DNA of 64,000 nt, taken from positions 1 through 64,000 of the forward strand of contig CALKBX010000030.1 of the NCBI GenBank assembly GCA_937775205.1, read 5' to 3'. The stretch's first letter is position 1. Each line of letters opens with the position of its first letter. The notes beneath the pieces are model-generated. The model had not been told where the DNA came from and made no database searches. It saw nothing but the letters and a program-made list of their open reading frames with translations. Origin of the DNA: an uncultured Verrucomicrobiae bacterium (GTDB lineage Bacteria; Verrucomicrobiota; Verrucomicrobiia; Limisphaerales; UBA1100). A program made the translations under genes and the position numbers. Below are positions 39,223 to 47,628 of this stretch, piece after piece.

Positions 39223-39301
39223 CGGACTCGCAAGCTCGTCCCTCCATTTCAATCTATCCCCAAAAACACGGAGGGTTTGGAGGGACGAGCTTGCGAGTCC
39301 G
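39223..39301. repeat. Perfect 24-bp inverted repeat, GGAGGGACGAG family
   Basis: Arm 39223-39246 is the exact reverse complement of arm 39278-39301, with a 31-base centre. The arms contain GGACTCGCAAGCTCGTCC. A diverged copy sits at 27174-27241. There is no coding frame inside. Confidence 0.8.
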
Positions 39302-39334
39302 AAGCCACTCAGTTTCAAACACAAAAAACGAAAC

Positions 39335-39366
39335 AAAAAAGGCCGCCCTGCGTTTGCAGAGCGGCC
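39335..39366 (-). terminator. Rho-independent terminator after the large exported protein gene
   Basis: On the minus strand GGCCGCTCTGC and GCAGGGCGGCC form an 11-bp stem (one G-T pair) with an AAAC loop, followed by six T. It begins 15 bases past the stop of the gene. Confidence 0.9.
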
Positions 39367-39380
39367 GTTAAGTTTTGCGC

Positions 39381-41193
39381 TTACTTCAACGCCGGGGGCA
39401 CGGGGGCGAAGGTGCGGAAGTGGATGCCCGCTTCGTTGACTTCAACGCCGCTCACGGTGATGTGCAGGTACTTCTTAATTTTAGCGAAGTCCGGCAGCAG
39501 CTTGAAGTCGAGCCAATCGCTGAAGTCCGGCGCCACGGGCAGGCCGGTGTTCGGATCAATTTCCTGATCGGGCCCGATGGGCAGGTTGTCCAGCGTTTGC
39601 TCGATTATGTTTGGGTTGTTTTTCAACACCTTGAAAATAGGTCCGAGCATGTGCTGCTGGTTTTCGTAGGCGAAGGCGCCCTTCATGCCACCCACCTTGG
39701 CGGCGGCTTTTTTGAGGGCGGCCATTTTGGCGAGCGGTTGCGCGTCCTTGCCGGGGCCGCGCAGATGATCCTCAATGGCTTTGCCGGAGGAGGAAAGGAT
39801 GAGGTATCCGCCCGCGATGGTGAGGTGCAGTCCGGTGTCGCCGCCTTCGCCGCCGATGTCATAGGAATGAATGGTACGGCCAAGAAACTCGCGTGACTCG
39901 GCGGGCACGGGGACGGCGAGATTGATGATTGTTTGAATCGCGCCCAGCGTGACGGCGGGTTTGCGTGACTGGATCAGGAACAATGTTGCGCCTCCGAAGA
40001 TATCCACCAATCCATCGCCGACCTTGGGTCGGGCCATTTCCATCATAATGAAATCGTCACCGAGGGTATCGATGATTTGCTCCTTGAAGCTGAAGTTTGG
40101 ATTGTTCTGCTGAGCAAACCCGTCCAGCGCGCCCAGCGCCATCGGGGCGGCGGGGGAAATCTCGGCGAGCATTCCGGTGAACACCTTCCACGCGGCTTGG
40201 CCGTTGCGGCGGAAGCGTGCGAAGCTGGTGACGTTGTCACTCACAAAAGGCAGCGGGCCGGCGGCCTCGGCATCGGGGGCGAAGAGCGCGAGCAAGCCGC
40301 GACGGCCAGCTTCGGGGGCGTCGATGAAGAGATCCAACAATTCGCCGTCTTTATCCTGATGCAACGAGAGGCTGATGGAACGCAGGCCCTTGAGGCCGAG
40401 CGCGGTGACCACGCCATCCACGGTGGGCTCGCCAAAAGCGGGCTCCGCGTCGGGATCTTCCCGTGCCTCAGCGAACTCAAGAATTTTCTCCATCACCACG
40501 GCGAAATCCAGCCAGCCGTAAGCCAGCGCGGTGTTGAATTGTTTCACGTGGCGTTCAGCGAAGCCGGGCACATCGGCCAGTGACTTGCCGCCCGCGCCCT
40601 GATGCAGCGCGATGATTTGCTCGTGCAACTGCTCGTGATTGCTCACGATAAACAGGGAACCGGCTTGGCCGATGTAGAGGGATTGGCCGGCAAACGCTTC
40701 CACCTCTTCCAATGCCTCGATGGAAACCACGTCCGTGCCCCGAATGCGGTGGCGTTTGTGGGGCACTTCATTTTCCACGAGCAATTCGCGGAGCTTTCCG
40801 ATTTTCTCAGTGAGGACGTCAGATTTTTTGCCGCTGTCCACCACCAAATACATTCCAGGATTTTTTTCACCCGGAATGAGTGTGAAGCCCATCGTAGCCT
40901 GGCCCTGCGCGAGATCCCAATATTCAGAGAACTTGAAATTCGCTTTTTTCTCCACTTCAGCGAGCACATTCTCGCGGAACGCCTTCTCGAGCTTGCCGGC
41001 GAAGGCGGCCATTTCCTTGTCTTTCCACAGGCCCACCAAAGGTGTGCGGCCCCACGCGGCGCGCGCGGCGTTCATATCCGGCACGCTGGCCAAGGCGAAG
41101 GTGGTGGGCGGCAGGATTTTTTCAGGAGCGGCGGCGCGGCCAAAAACGGCCAGAAAGCAGCAGCGCGGGGATGATCAGGATTCGGTTTTTCAT
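39381..41193 (-). CDS. Large exported protein of unknown function, one frameshift near start
   Basis: A continuous frame begins at a TTG at 41093 (570 residues). Upstream, MKNRILIIPALLL from an ATG at 41193 joins, after a one-base shift at about 41150-41165, to LAVFGRAAAPEKILPPTTFA. This gives a signal peptide and a protein of about 600 residues. The body alternates strands and helices (GYLILSSSGKAIEDHLRGPG; ENKNPGMYLVVDSGKK-like turns) and ends in HFRTFAPVPPALK. It resembles large uncharacterised PVC proteins, perhaps DUF3352-like, but I cannot assign a function. It is third in an operon after mobA and the protease. Confidence 0.65.
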
Positions 41194-41234
41194 TGTGGTC
41201 TGTGTTTACGTTATTTCAGAAAAAAGGTTACAGG

Positions 41235-42175
41235 CTACGGTGTCGTCGGGGTTTTGCGCGGCTTGCGCGGGGGCGGCAAATAGCGGTAGGCGTTGCTCGG
41301 ATTATCATTGTCATAGGCGAAGGCATCGCGGTTTTGGAGGAAATGTATCACCCGATCGACGGGGATAGCAAAGCCAAGATTTTCGCCGCTGGAGATTTTC
41401 ATATTGGTGACGCCCACCACTTCGCCACGCAGATTGAAGAGCGGCCCGCCGCTATTGCCGGGGTTGATGGGTGTGGAGGTTTGGAGGTAGAGCGCCCCTT
41501 CCATTTGGCGTTTGCGGGTGCTCACAATGCCCTCGGTGACCGTACGCTCGAGCCCCAACGGACTGCCGATGGCGAACACGCGCTCGCCCACTTCCAACTG
41601 CGCGGGGTCTGCCGCCAAGGGCACGGGGTGAAATGTCGGCGCATCCTTGTCGCCGTAATGTGCAGCAGCGCCAAATCGGCAAACTTGTTCATCGCCACAA
41701 TGCGCACCTTGCGATAGGTCTTGCGCTCGAGCTGTCCATCGCGTTGGTGATACACCTCCACCGAGATGCGCGTCTCGCCTTCGATGACATGGAAATTCGT
41801 GATGAGATGGCCATCCTCGCGAATGATAAAGCCCGAGCCCAAACCGCCTGGCGTTTTCACCTGCACCACCGATACCCCGAGCGCCTCCACCAACTGCTTC
41901 ACCGGCCGCAACGGCGGCGGCTTGGCGGCCACGGTGTAAAGCCCCTTGGCCTTGGCCGCGGTTTGTGCAACCGGCGCGCCGGTGCGCTCGATGCGCTGCA
42001 CCTCGGCGCGATTAAGCGTGAGCACCGTGTACCCGATGTCCACCACCAGCACCTCCTCTTTCTCGGCCAGCAATTTGCCTTCAATCACCGCGCCGCCTTT
42101 GAGGTGCAATTTATCGGCGTGCGCCAACATCGCGGCACAGCACACCACCAGTGCAACTTGGAAAAAACGTAGCAT
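41235..42175 (-). CDS. Trypsin-like serine protease (HtrA-like), one frameshift
   Basis: The signal peptide MLRFFQVALVVCCAAMLAHA is followed by a small beta domain (LHLKGGAVIEGKLLAEKEE). The catalytic triad is spread over two frames: His129 in LITNFHVIEGE and Asp in NKFADLALLHI in the first, and Ser in TPINPGNSGGPLFNL in the second. The shift is at about 41655 (before GDKDAPTFHPV). No PDZ domain follows, so it is shorter than DegP. It degrades or senses misfolded envelope proteins by family analogy. The start at 42175 excludes upstream sequence that belongs to mobA. Confidence 0.8.
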
Positions 42176-42252
42176 ACGCAAAACCCTATCAAACCCGCCG
42201 CCCAAGGCAAGCCGCGACTGGGGGGTGAGGCGGTTCTGTAGCTGCCGGCCCC

Positions 42253-42807
42253 TTAGCGCCACCGTTTTTTCGCAGCGGCAAAGTCGGCGGGGGTGTTGAG
42301 GTTTTGCAATTGCGCCGCCTCGGCCGCAAGTCACCCGAATGCGCCGCGCCCGCAGCCGCACGGCGAGCCGTTGCAACGAGCGCCGACCCGCCGCCAGTTG
42401 CGCCTCCACCTTTGGCAACACCACGGGCGACAGCACGAAGGGAAACCCCACCGTGCCCTTTACCGAGGCAAACACCGCCTCCGCTTCCACCGCCAAAACT
42501 ACGCTGCGTGAGTTCCGCTGTGAGAAACGGCATATCACAGCCGAGAAACAAAATCTTCCCTCCGTTCGCCCGCGCCCGCCGCAACGCCGTGGCCACGCCG
42601 CCCAGCGGGCCTTGGCCGGGGGTGTCGTCTTGGGATTGCACGCGGCAGGGCAAGCCCAGCTCCGCCGCCAGCGCGCGGGCGTGGCCCAGCAGCGTGCGCC
42701 GCCCCAGCCGCAACTCGCGCCTTGGCGCGGCCCATTCGAGTGCTGCCGCCGCCGGCGAGGATGACACACTCGCATTCGGCTATTTCGATAACTGAATTTT
42801 TCTTCAA
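42253..42807 (-). CDS. mobA: MobA-like molybdenum cofactor guanylyltransferase, frameshifted
   Basis: The NTP-transferase P-loop CVILAGGGSTRMGRAKA follows a TTG start at 42807. The rest is in other frames: RRTLLGHARALAAELGLPCR, then GGKILFLGCDMPFLTAELTQ, then VFASVKGTVGFPFVLSPVV and a terminal QLQNLNTPADFAAAKKRWR. At least three shifts are needed, near 42715, about 42520 and 42300-42350. GCDMPFL and LNTPADF are standard MobA phrases. MobA attaches GMP to molybdopterin for molybdoenzymes. No other molybdenum cofactor genes are visible in the window. It is first in the operon with the protease. Confidence 0.72.
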
Positions 42808-42989
42808 AAAACTGTTGCCTTTGCTGGGGCGTCTGCTAGTTTGCCCGCCCTTTTCCGTAGGGTTTACCGCGGAAGAACCACGGCCTGAAATGTCCGGACC
42901 CGAGTGGGTTTGGCGGCCACAATAACACTAAACGAAATCCCGTTTTCCGCGGGATGGCCCACCACAGGGTCTTTAACAAAGGAATAAAC
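42808..42989 (+). promoter_or_regulatory. rpsB leader and promoter region
   Basis: A ~180-base leader precedes rpsB. TTGCCT (42815-42820) and TAGTTT (42837-42842), 16 bases apart, could be the -35 and -10. An ATCCCG/CGGGAT hairpin lies near the start codon. S2 autoregulatory leaders are known in other bacteria, but this one is not shown to match. Confidence 0.35.
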
Positions 42990-43909
42990 ATGATTAGCAT
43001 TGGCATCAAGGAATTGTTCGAGGCGGGCGTCCATTTCGGACACCAAACACGACGTTGGAACCCCGAGAATGAAGCCCTATATTTTCCGGGCGCAAAACGG
43101 CATCCACGTCATTAACCTCGATAAAACACTCGAACTGCTCAACGTCGCCTGCGATTTTATGGCTACCCAAGTGCGCAGCGGCGGCAAGGTGCTGTTTGTC
43201 GGCACCAAAAAACAGGCGCAATCGGCCATCCGCGACGTTGCCGAAGCCACCGGCCAACCGTGCATCACCGAGCGTTGGCTCGGCGGCACGCTCACCAATC
43301 TCAAAACCGTCAAGAAATCCCTCAAGAAACTCCAGCACATCGAGGCCATGGAAGCGGACGGCAGCATCACCGGCTACGTCAAGCAGGAGCAAGCCCGCTT
43401 CCGCCGCCAAAAAATGCGTCTGCTCAAAAACCTCGGCGGCATCCGCGACATGGAAGGCCTGCCCGACGCCATTTTCATTATCGACCTCAAGCGCGAACAT
43501 AACGCCGTGGCCGAAGCCCGCAAATTGAAAATCCCAATCGTGGCCATCGTGGATACCAACTGCGATCCGGACGTCGTAGATTATCCCATCCCCGGCAACG
43601 ACGACGCCATTCGATCCGTGAAACTCTTCCTCGACATCGCCTCGGAAGTGATCGCCGAAGCCCGCGCCGAACGCCTCGCCAAGACCGAAGAGGAAGAAGC
43701 CGCCAAAGCAGAGGCGGAAGCGAAAGCGGAGGCCAAAGCCGAACGCCCAAGCGGAAGCGGAAGCGGCTGCTGAAACCCCTGCCAAACCCGAAGCCACCGC
43801 TGCAACCGAAGCCCCGACTGAAGCTAAAGCACCAGCCGAAGCTCCCGCAGCAGAGGCCGCCGTGCTCGAGGCTGAACCCAAGGCCGAAGCCGCGACTGCC
43901 AAGGCTTAG
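42990..43909 (+). CDS. rpsB: Small ribosomal subunit protein uS2, two frameshifts
   Basis: The start is the ATG at 42990 ([20 protein letters not shown]), followed by RRWNP. The frame then shifts at a CCCC run at about 43058-43061, where one extra C would turn NPRMKPYIF out of frame. Later landmarks are intact: [39 protein letters not shown] and [21 protein letters not shown] second shift at about 43743-43748 restores an Ala/Glu/Pro-rich tail that ends at 43909. uS2 is essential for translation, so these shifts are almost certainly sequence errors. tsf follows 81 bases after the tail. Confidence 0.92.
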
Positions 43910-43990
43910 CCCAACTGCCATCCCAATTTTGGCAGCGATCCATTCGCAACCCATTTGCATTAACCAGTAAGCACCCAATAAAAAAACAAT

Positions 43991-44827
43991 ATGGCTGATA
44001 TTACCGTAGCCCAAATTAGCAAACTCAGACAACAAACCAGCGCCGGCATGATGGATTGCAAAAAAGCGCTCACCGAAAGCGGCGGCGATCACGATGCCGC
44101 CGTCGATTGGCTCCGCAAAAAAGGCACCGCCACCGCCGAGAAAAAATCCAGCCGCGCCACTTCCGAGGGCATCATCTCCCATCAAATTTTACCCGGCGCC
44201 AAGGCCGGCATTTTGTTGGAAGTGAATTGCGAAACGGATTTCGTCGGCAAGAACGAGTCCTTCCAAAGCCTTTGCTCCGACTTTGCCCAATCGCTGTTGG
44301 AAGATCCCAATGCCGACCTCGAGAAACGCCGCACCATCGCCGTGGCCGAGGTGGGCGAGAACATCGTCATCCAACGCCACGCCCGCCTCGAGGTGGCGGA
44401 CCACGGTGCAGTGGCCGCGTATATTCACCACGGCGCGAAAGTGGGCGTGCTCGTCCAAGTGAGCACCGGCAAGGAAGCCACCGCCGAAAGCGATGACTTC
44501 AAATCCCTGCTTCGCGACATCACTTTGCAAATCGCCGCCGCCAGCCCCGAAGCAGTCGATCGTTCCAGCATTGATCCTGTCCTCATCGCGAAGGAAAAAG
44601 AAATTGCCACCGAACAATTCAAGGACAAGCCCGCGCAAGCGATTGAAAAAATCGTGGAAGGCAAGCTGGAGAAACATTTCGCCACCATCTGCCTCGTGGA
44701 TCAGGCGTTTGTGAAACAAGGCGACCTCGCCGTGAAAGATCACATCGCCGCCACCGCCAAGGCGCTGGACGACACCATCACCGTGGACGCGTTCCTCCGC
44801 TATCAAGTGGGCGAGACGCAGGAATAA
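43991..44827 (+). CDS. tsf: Elongation factor Ts
   Basis: A 278-residue EF-Ts. The N-terminal UBA-like start (ITVAQISKLRQQTSAGMMDCK) with KKALTESGGDHDAAVDWLRKK is canonical. The core has VNCETDFVGKNESF and VGVLVQVSTGKEA, and the C-terminus ends in the expected helical segment. It catalyses GDP release from EF-Tu. The frame is intact. The order rpsB-tsf-pyrH-frr is the usual bacterial one. Confidence 0.97.
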   Translation: MADITVAQISKLRQQTSAGMMDCKKALTESGGDHDAAVDWLRKKGTATAEKKSSRATSEGIISHQILPGAKAGILLEVNCETDFVGKNESFQSLCSDFAQSLLEDPNADLEKRRTIAVAEVGENIVIQRHARLEVADHGAVAAYIHHGAKVGVLVQVSTGKEATAESDDFKSLLRDITLQIAAASPEAVDRSSIDPVLIAKEKEIATEQFKDKPAQAIEKIVEGKLEKHFATICLVDQAFVKQGDLAVKDHIAATAKALDDTITVDAFLRYQVGETQE

Positions 44828-44853
44828 CCCGTTTCCCAACTTTTAATTGACCC

Positions 44854-44882
44854 AACGCCCGGTTCACGCCGGGTGTTTTTTT
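44854..44882 (+). terminator. Terminator between tsf and pyrH
   Basis: AACGCCCGG and CCGGGTGTT form a 9-bp stem (one G-T pair) with a TTCACG loop, then seven T. It splits the translation operon into rpsB-tsf and pyrH-frr-downstream parts. Confidence 0.9.
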
Positions 44883-44928
44883 GTGCAATCCATTGACGCG
44901 CGGCCCGTGGGCGGTTAAACCATCTCCG

Positions 44929-45660
44929 GTGACAAAAACAGCCAAACCCAAGCCGAAGTACAAACGCATCCTCCTTAAACTTTCCGGCGAAGCCCTCGGC
45001 GGAGATCAAGGCTTTGGCATTTGCCCCGAGACCGTCGCCAGCATGGCCCGCCAAATTGCCGAGCTACGCGAGCTGGGCGTCCAAGTCGTCATCGTCGTCG
45101 GCGGCGGCAACATCTTCCGCGGGCTCGAGGGCGCCGATCACGGCATTGACCGCGCCACCGGCGATTACATGGGCATGCTCGCCACCATCATCAACGCCCT
45201 CGCCCTGCAAAATTCCCTCGAGCATTACAAAGTGGAAACCCGCGTGCAAACCGCCATCGAGATGAGCGAAGTGGCCGAGCCCTTCATCCGCCGCCGCGCC
45301 GTGCGACATCTCGAGAAAGGCCGCGTCGTCATTTTCGGCGGTGGCACCGGCAACCCCTATTTTTCCACCGACACCGCCGCCGCCCTGCGCGCCAACGAGA
45401 TCGAGGCCGACATCATTCTCAAAGCCACCCAAGTCGACGGCATTTACGACAGCGACCCAAAAAAGAATCCCAAAGCCAAGCGTTTCAAGGAAATCACCTA
45501 CCTCGAGGCCCTACAAAAACAACTCCGCATCATGGATGCCGCCGCCTTCTCCCTTTGCCTCGACAACAATATGCCCATCATCGTCTTCGACCTCTTCAAG
45601 CCCCACAACATCCGCAACGTCGTCCTAGGAAAAAAAATCGGCACCCTCGTCCACGCCTAA
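44929..45660 (+). CDS. pyrH: Uridylate kinase
   Basis: A 243-residue UMP kinase. [21 protein letters not shown] is the diagnostic start, followed by [12 protein letters not shown] and the phosphate region [23 protein letters not shown]. It makes UDP from UMP and is allosterically regulated in bacteria. I use the GTG at 44929: the in-frame TTG at 44881 lies in the tsf terminator. The gene is intact. Confidence 0.97.
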   Translation: MTKTAKPKPKYKRILLKLSGEALGGDQGFGICPETVASMARQIAELRELGVQVVIVVGGGNIFRGLEGADHGIDRATGDYMGMLATIINALALQNSLEHYKVETRVQTAIEMSEVAEPFIRRRAVRHLEKGRVVIFGGGTGNPYFSTDTAAALRANEIEADIILKATQVDGIYDSDPKKNPKAKRFKEITYLEALQKQLRIMDAAAFSLCLDNNMPIIVFDLFKPHNIRNVVLGKKIGTLVHA

Positions 45661-45713
45661 TCACGCTAGCATTTATCCTTCCCCCGTGCCGCATGCGGGA
45701 CTAAACTGCGCGC

Positions 45714-46277
45714 ATGCCAGTTGATGACGCTCTCCTCACTGCTGAGGAAAAAATGCAGAAGACCGAAGAAGTGGTGCAACACGAATTTTCCAGCGTGCGC
45801 ACCGGCAAAGCCTCGCCCGCGCTTGTGGAAAATATTCTCGTGGAAGCCTACGAAGGCAGCCAAATGCGCTTGCGCGAGCTGGCGGCCATCACCACGCCGG
45901 AGACGCGGATGCTCGTCATCCAGCCGTGGGACGCCTCCACTGTGCATCCCATCGACAAAGCCATCCAAGCCGCCAACCTCGGCTTCAATCCATCCATCGA
46001 CGGCAAAATTATTCGCATCACATTGCCCGAGTTGAGCAAGGAACGCCGGCAGGAATTTGTCAAAACGGTCAAGAAAATGACCGAGGACGCCCGCGTCGCC
46101 ATTCGTCACGTCCGCCGCGACACGCTTCAAGGACTGAAGGACGAACGGAAAAAAGGCGACATCACCGAGGACGATTTATCCTTTGCCGAAAAGGAAGTGC
46201 AAAAGCTCACCGACGATTTCATCAAAAAAATCGACGCCCACCTCGCCCACAAGGAAGATGAAATCATGAAAGTTTAA
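45714..46277 (+). CDS. frr: Ribosome recycling factor
   Basis: A 187-residue factor. EFSSVRTGKASPALVENI (with the Arg of the RTGRA-type motif), LVIQPWDASTVHPIDKAIQ and SKERRQEFVKTVKK are typical. It splits post-termination ribosomes with EF-G. It starts 54 bases after pyrH and ends two bases before the YlbF-like gene. Confidence 0.97.
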   Translation: MPVDDALLTAEEKMQKTEEVVQHEFSSVRTGKASPALVENILVEAYEGSQMRLRELAAITTPETRMLVIQPWDASTVHPIDKAIQAANLGFNPSIDGKIIRITLPELSKERRQEFVKTVKKMTEDARVAIRHVRRDTLQGLKDERKKGDITEDDLSFAEKEVQKLTDDFIKKIDAHLAHKEDEIMKV

Positions 46278-46279
46278 TA

Positions 46280-46729
46280 ATGGAAACAGAAACGCAAACT
46301 CCGGAAGCCGCCGAGCCGCAAACCTGCCTCGACCTCAAGCCCATCGCGAAGGGCACCAATCAACTTTGCGAATCCATCGTGAGCCAGAAGGGCTTCGCCG
46401 AGTTGTACAAAAAAATTGATGCCTTTATTAACGACGAGAAACTCAAGTACGAGTACGGTATGCTTAACGACCGCGGCGCATTGTTGCAGCAAAAACAACA
46501 AGCGGGCGTGGAAATTGCCGAGAACGAGATTGCCGATTTCGAAAAACTGCGCGAAGAGTTCATGGCCAATCCCATAGCATCCCAATTCCTCGAGGCGCAG
46601 GAAGAAGTGCAACAAGTGCAGGATCGTATCCATCAAGTAATCGCCAAAACCTTTGAAGTCGGCCACGTGCCGCAGTCCGAAGACTTCGATTTCTGCAGTG
46701 ACGGCTTTGGCAATTGTGGTTGCGAATAA
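46280..46729 (+). CDS. YlbF family protein with Cys-rich tail
   Basis: A 149-residue protein. A long helical YlbF/YmcA-like region (ELYKKIDAFINDEKLKYEY; LREEFMANPIASQFLEAQEE) is followed by a C-terminal tail with three Cys (FCSDGFGNCGCE). In Bacillus, YlbF-YmcA-YaaT form a complex that carries Fe-S clusters and matures RNA. The Cys tail here could bind a metal or cluster. It is tightly coupled to frr (two bases), and the epimerase follows after four bases. Confidence 0.85.
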   Translation: METETQTPEAAEPQTCLDLKPIAKGTNQLCESIVSQKGFAELYKKIDAFINDEKLKYEYGMLNDRGALLQQKQQAGVEIAENEIADFEKLREEFMANPIASQFLEAQEEVQQVQDRIHQVIAKTFEVGHVPQSEDFDFCSDGFGNCGCE

Positions 46730-46733
46730 TCCG

Positions 46734-47628
46734 ATGGACTTCTCCCGTCGAAGTTTCCTCGCCACCACCGCCCTCGCCAGCGCGGCCTTCGCTGCGGAAC
46801 CGTTTAAACGCACGGGCACGGCCAATTTGCGACTGAGTTTGGCCGCGTATTCCTTCCGCACATTTTTCCGCAACCAAAAAACCGGCACGCGCAAGGTGGA
46901 AAAGAACGCGATGGATATGCCGCGCTTCATCGATTTCTGTGCCGACCACGGCTGCGATGGCACGGAGTTGACCAGTTATTTTTTCAAGAAACCTGTCACG
47001 CGCGATTATCTCGTTGCGCTGCGGCGGCGAGCGTTTCTGCGCGGCCTGGAAATTAGCGGCACGGCTGTGGGCAATAATTTTTCCCTTCCCAAAGGCGACG
47101 CGCGCGACGCGCAAATTGCCTACGTGAAACAGTGGATCGACCACGCCGCCGTGCTCGGCGCGCCGCACATTCGTGTGTTCGCCGGACGCGAAGCCAAAGG
47201 CGTCACTCGCGCCCAAGCCGACCGATGGGCCATCGAGTGCCTGCGCGAGTGCTGCGATTACGCTGCCAAACACGGTATTTTTCTTGGCATCGAAAACCAC
47301 GACAGCATCGGCGACGCCAAAAGCCTCATTGATTTTGTGAAGGCCGTGGATCACCCGTGGTTTGGCGTGAATCTCGACAGCGGCAACTTCCGCACCGCCA
47401 ATCCCTACGAAGATTTCGCCGCCGCCGCGCCTTACGCCGTCAATGTGCAACTCAAAGTGGAGATCAGAAAAGCCGGCAAAAAAGTCCCCGCCGATCTCCC
47501 ACGATTTATCGGCCTCCTGAAAAAAGCCAAGTACCAAGGCTATGTCGCACTGGAATTTGAAGCCGCCGAAAACCCTTACGAAGCCATCCCGCCATTGTTG
47601 AAAAAGTTAGCGGCGGCTATTCGATTAG
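46734..47628 (+). CDS. Sugar phosphate isomerase/epimerase-like protein, exported, C-terminus uncertain
   Basis: The Tat-like leader MDFSRRSFLATTALASAAFA precedes an AP-endonuclease-2/epimerase TIM barrel: GTELTSYFFK, IFLGIENHDSIGDAKSLID, FGVNLDSGNFRTANPYED and GYVALEFEAAENPYEAIPP. Read without interruption, the frame continues antisense into the S9 peptidase gene and only stops at 47855. A one-base shift at about 47605-47625 would stop it at the TAG at 47626, giving the expected family length. I annotate that shorter end. Confidence 0.78.

Larger units (their letters stand above)
38898..39380. other. Repeat-rich intergenic region without a gene
   Basis: No coding signal was found in about 480 bases. 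It holds an AACCGCCAAGGCGCAAAGACGCC tract split by short spacers, a long GGACCGGTGGTCC palindrome (38967-39017), a CCCTAACCCTCTCCC/GGGAGAGGG palindromic unit (about 39061-39093), a GGTTTC/GAAACC palindrome (39157-39171), a perfect 24-bp inverted repeat (39223-39301) and a terminator on the minus strand. Confidence 0.75.

Noticed and set aside
42176-42775. N-terminal extension of the protease frame
   Set aside because: The in-frame extension up to 42775 covers mobA coding sequence in another frame; the signal peptide at 42175 is the better start.
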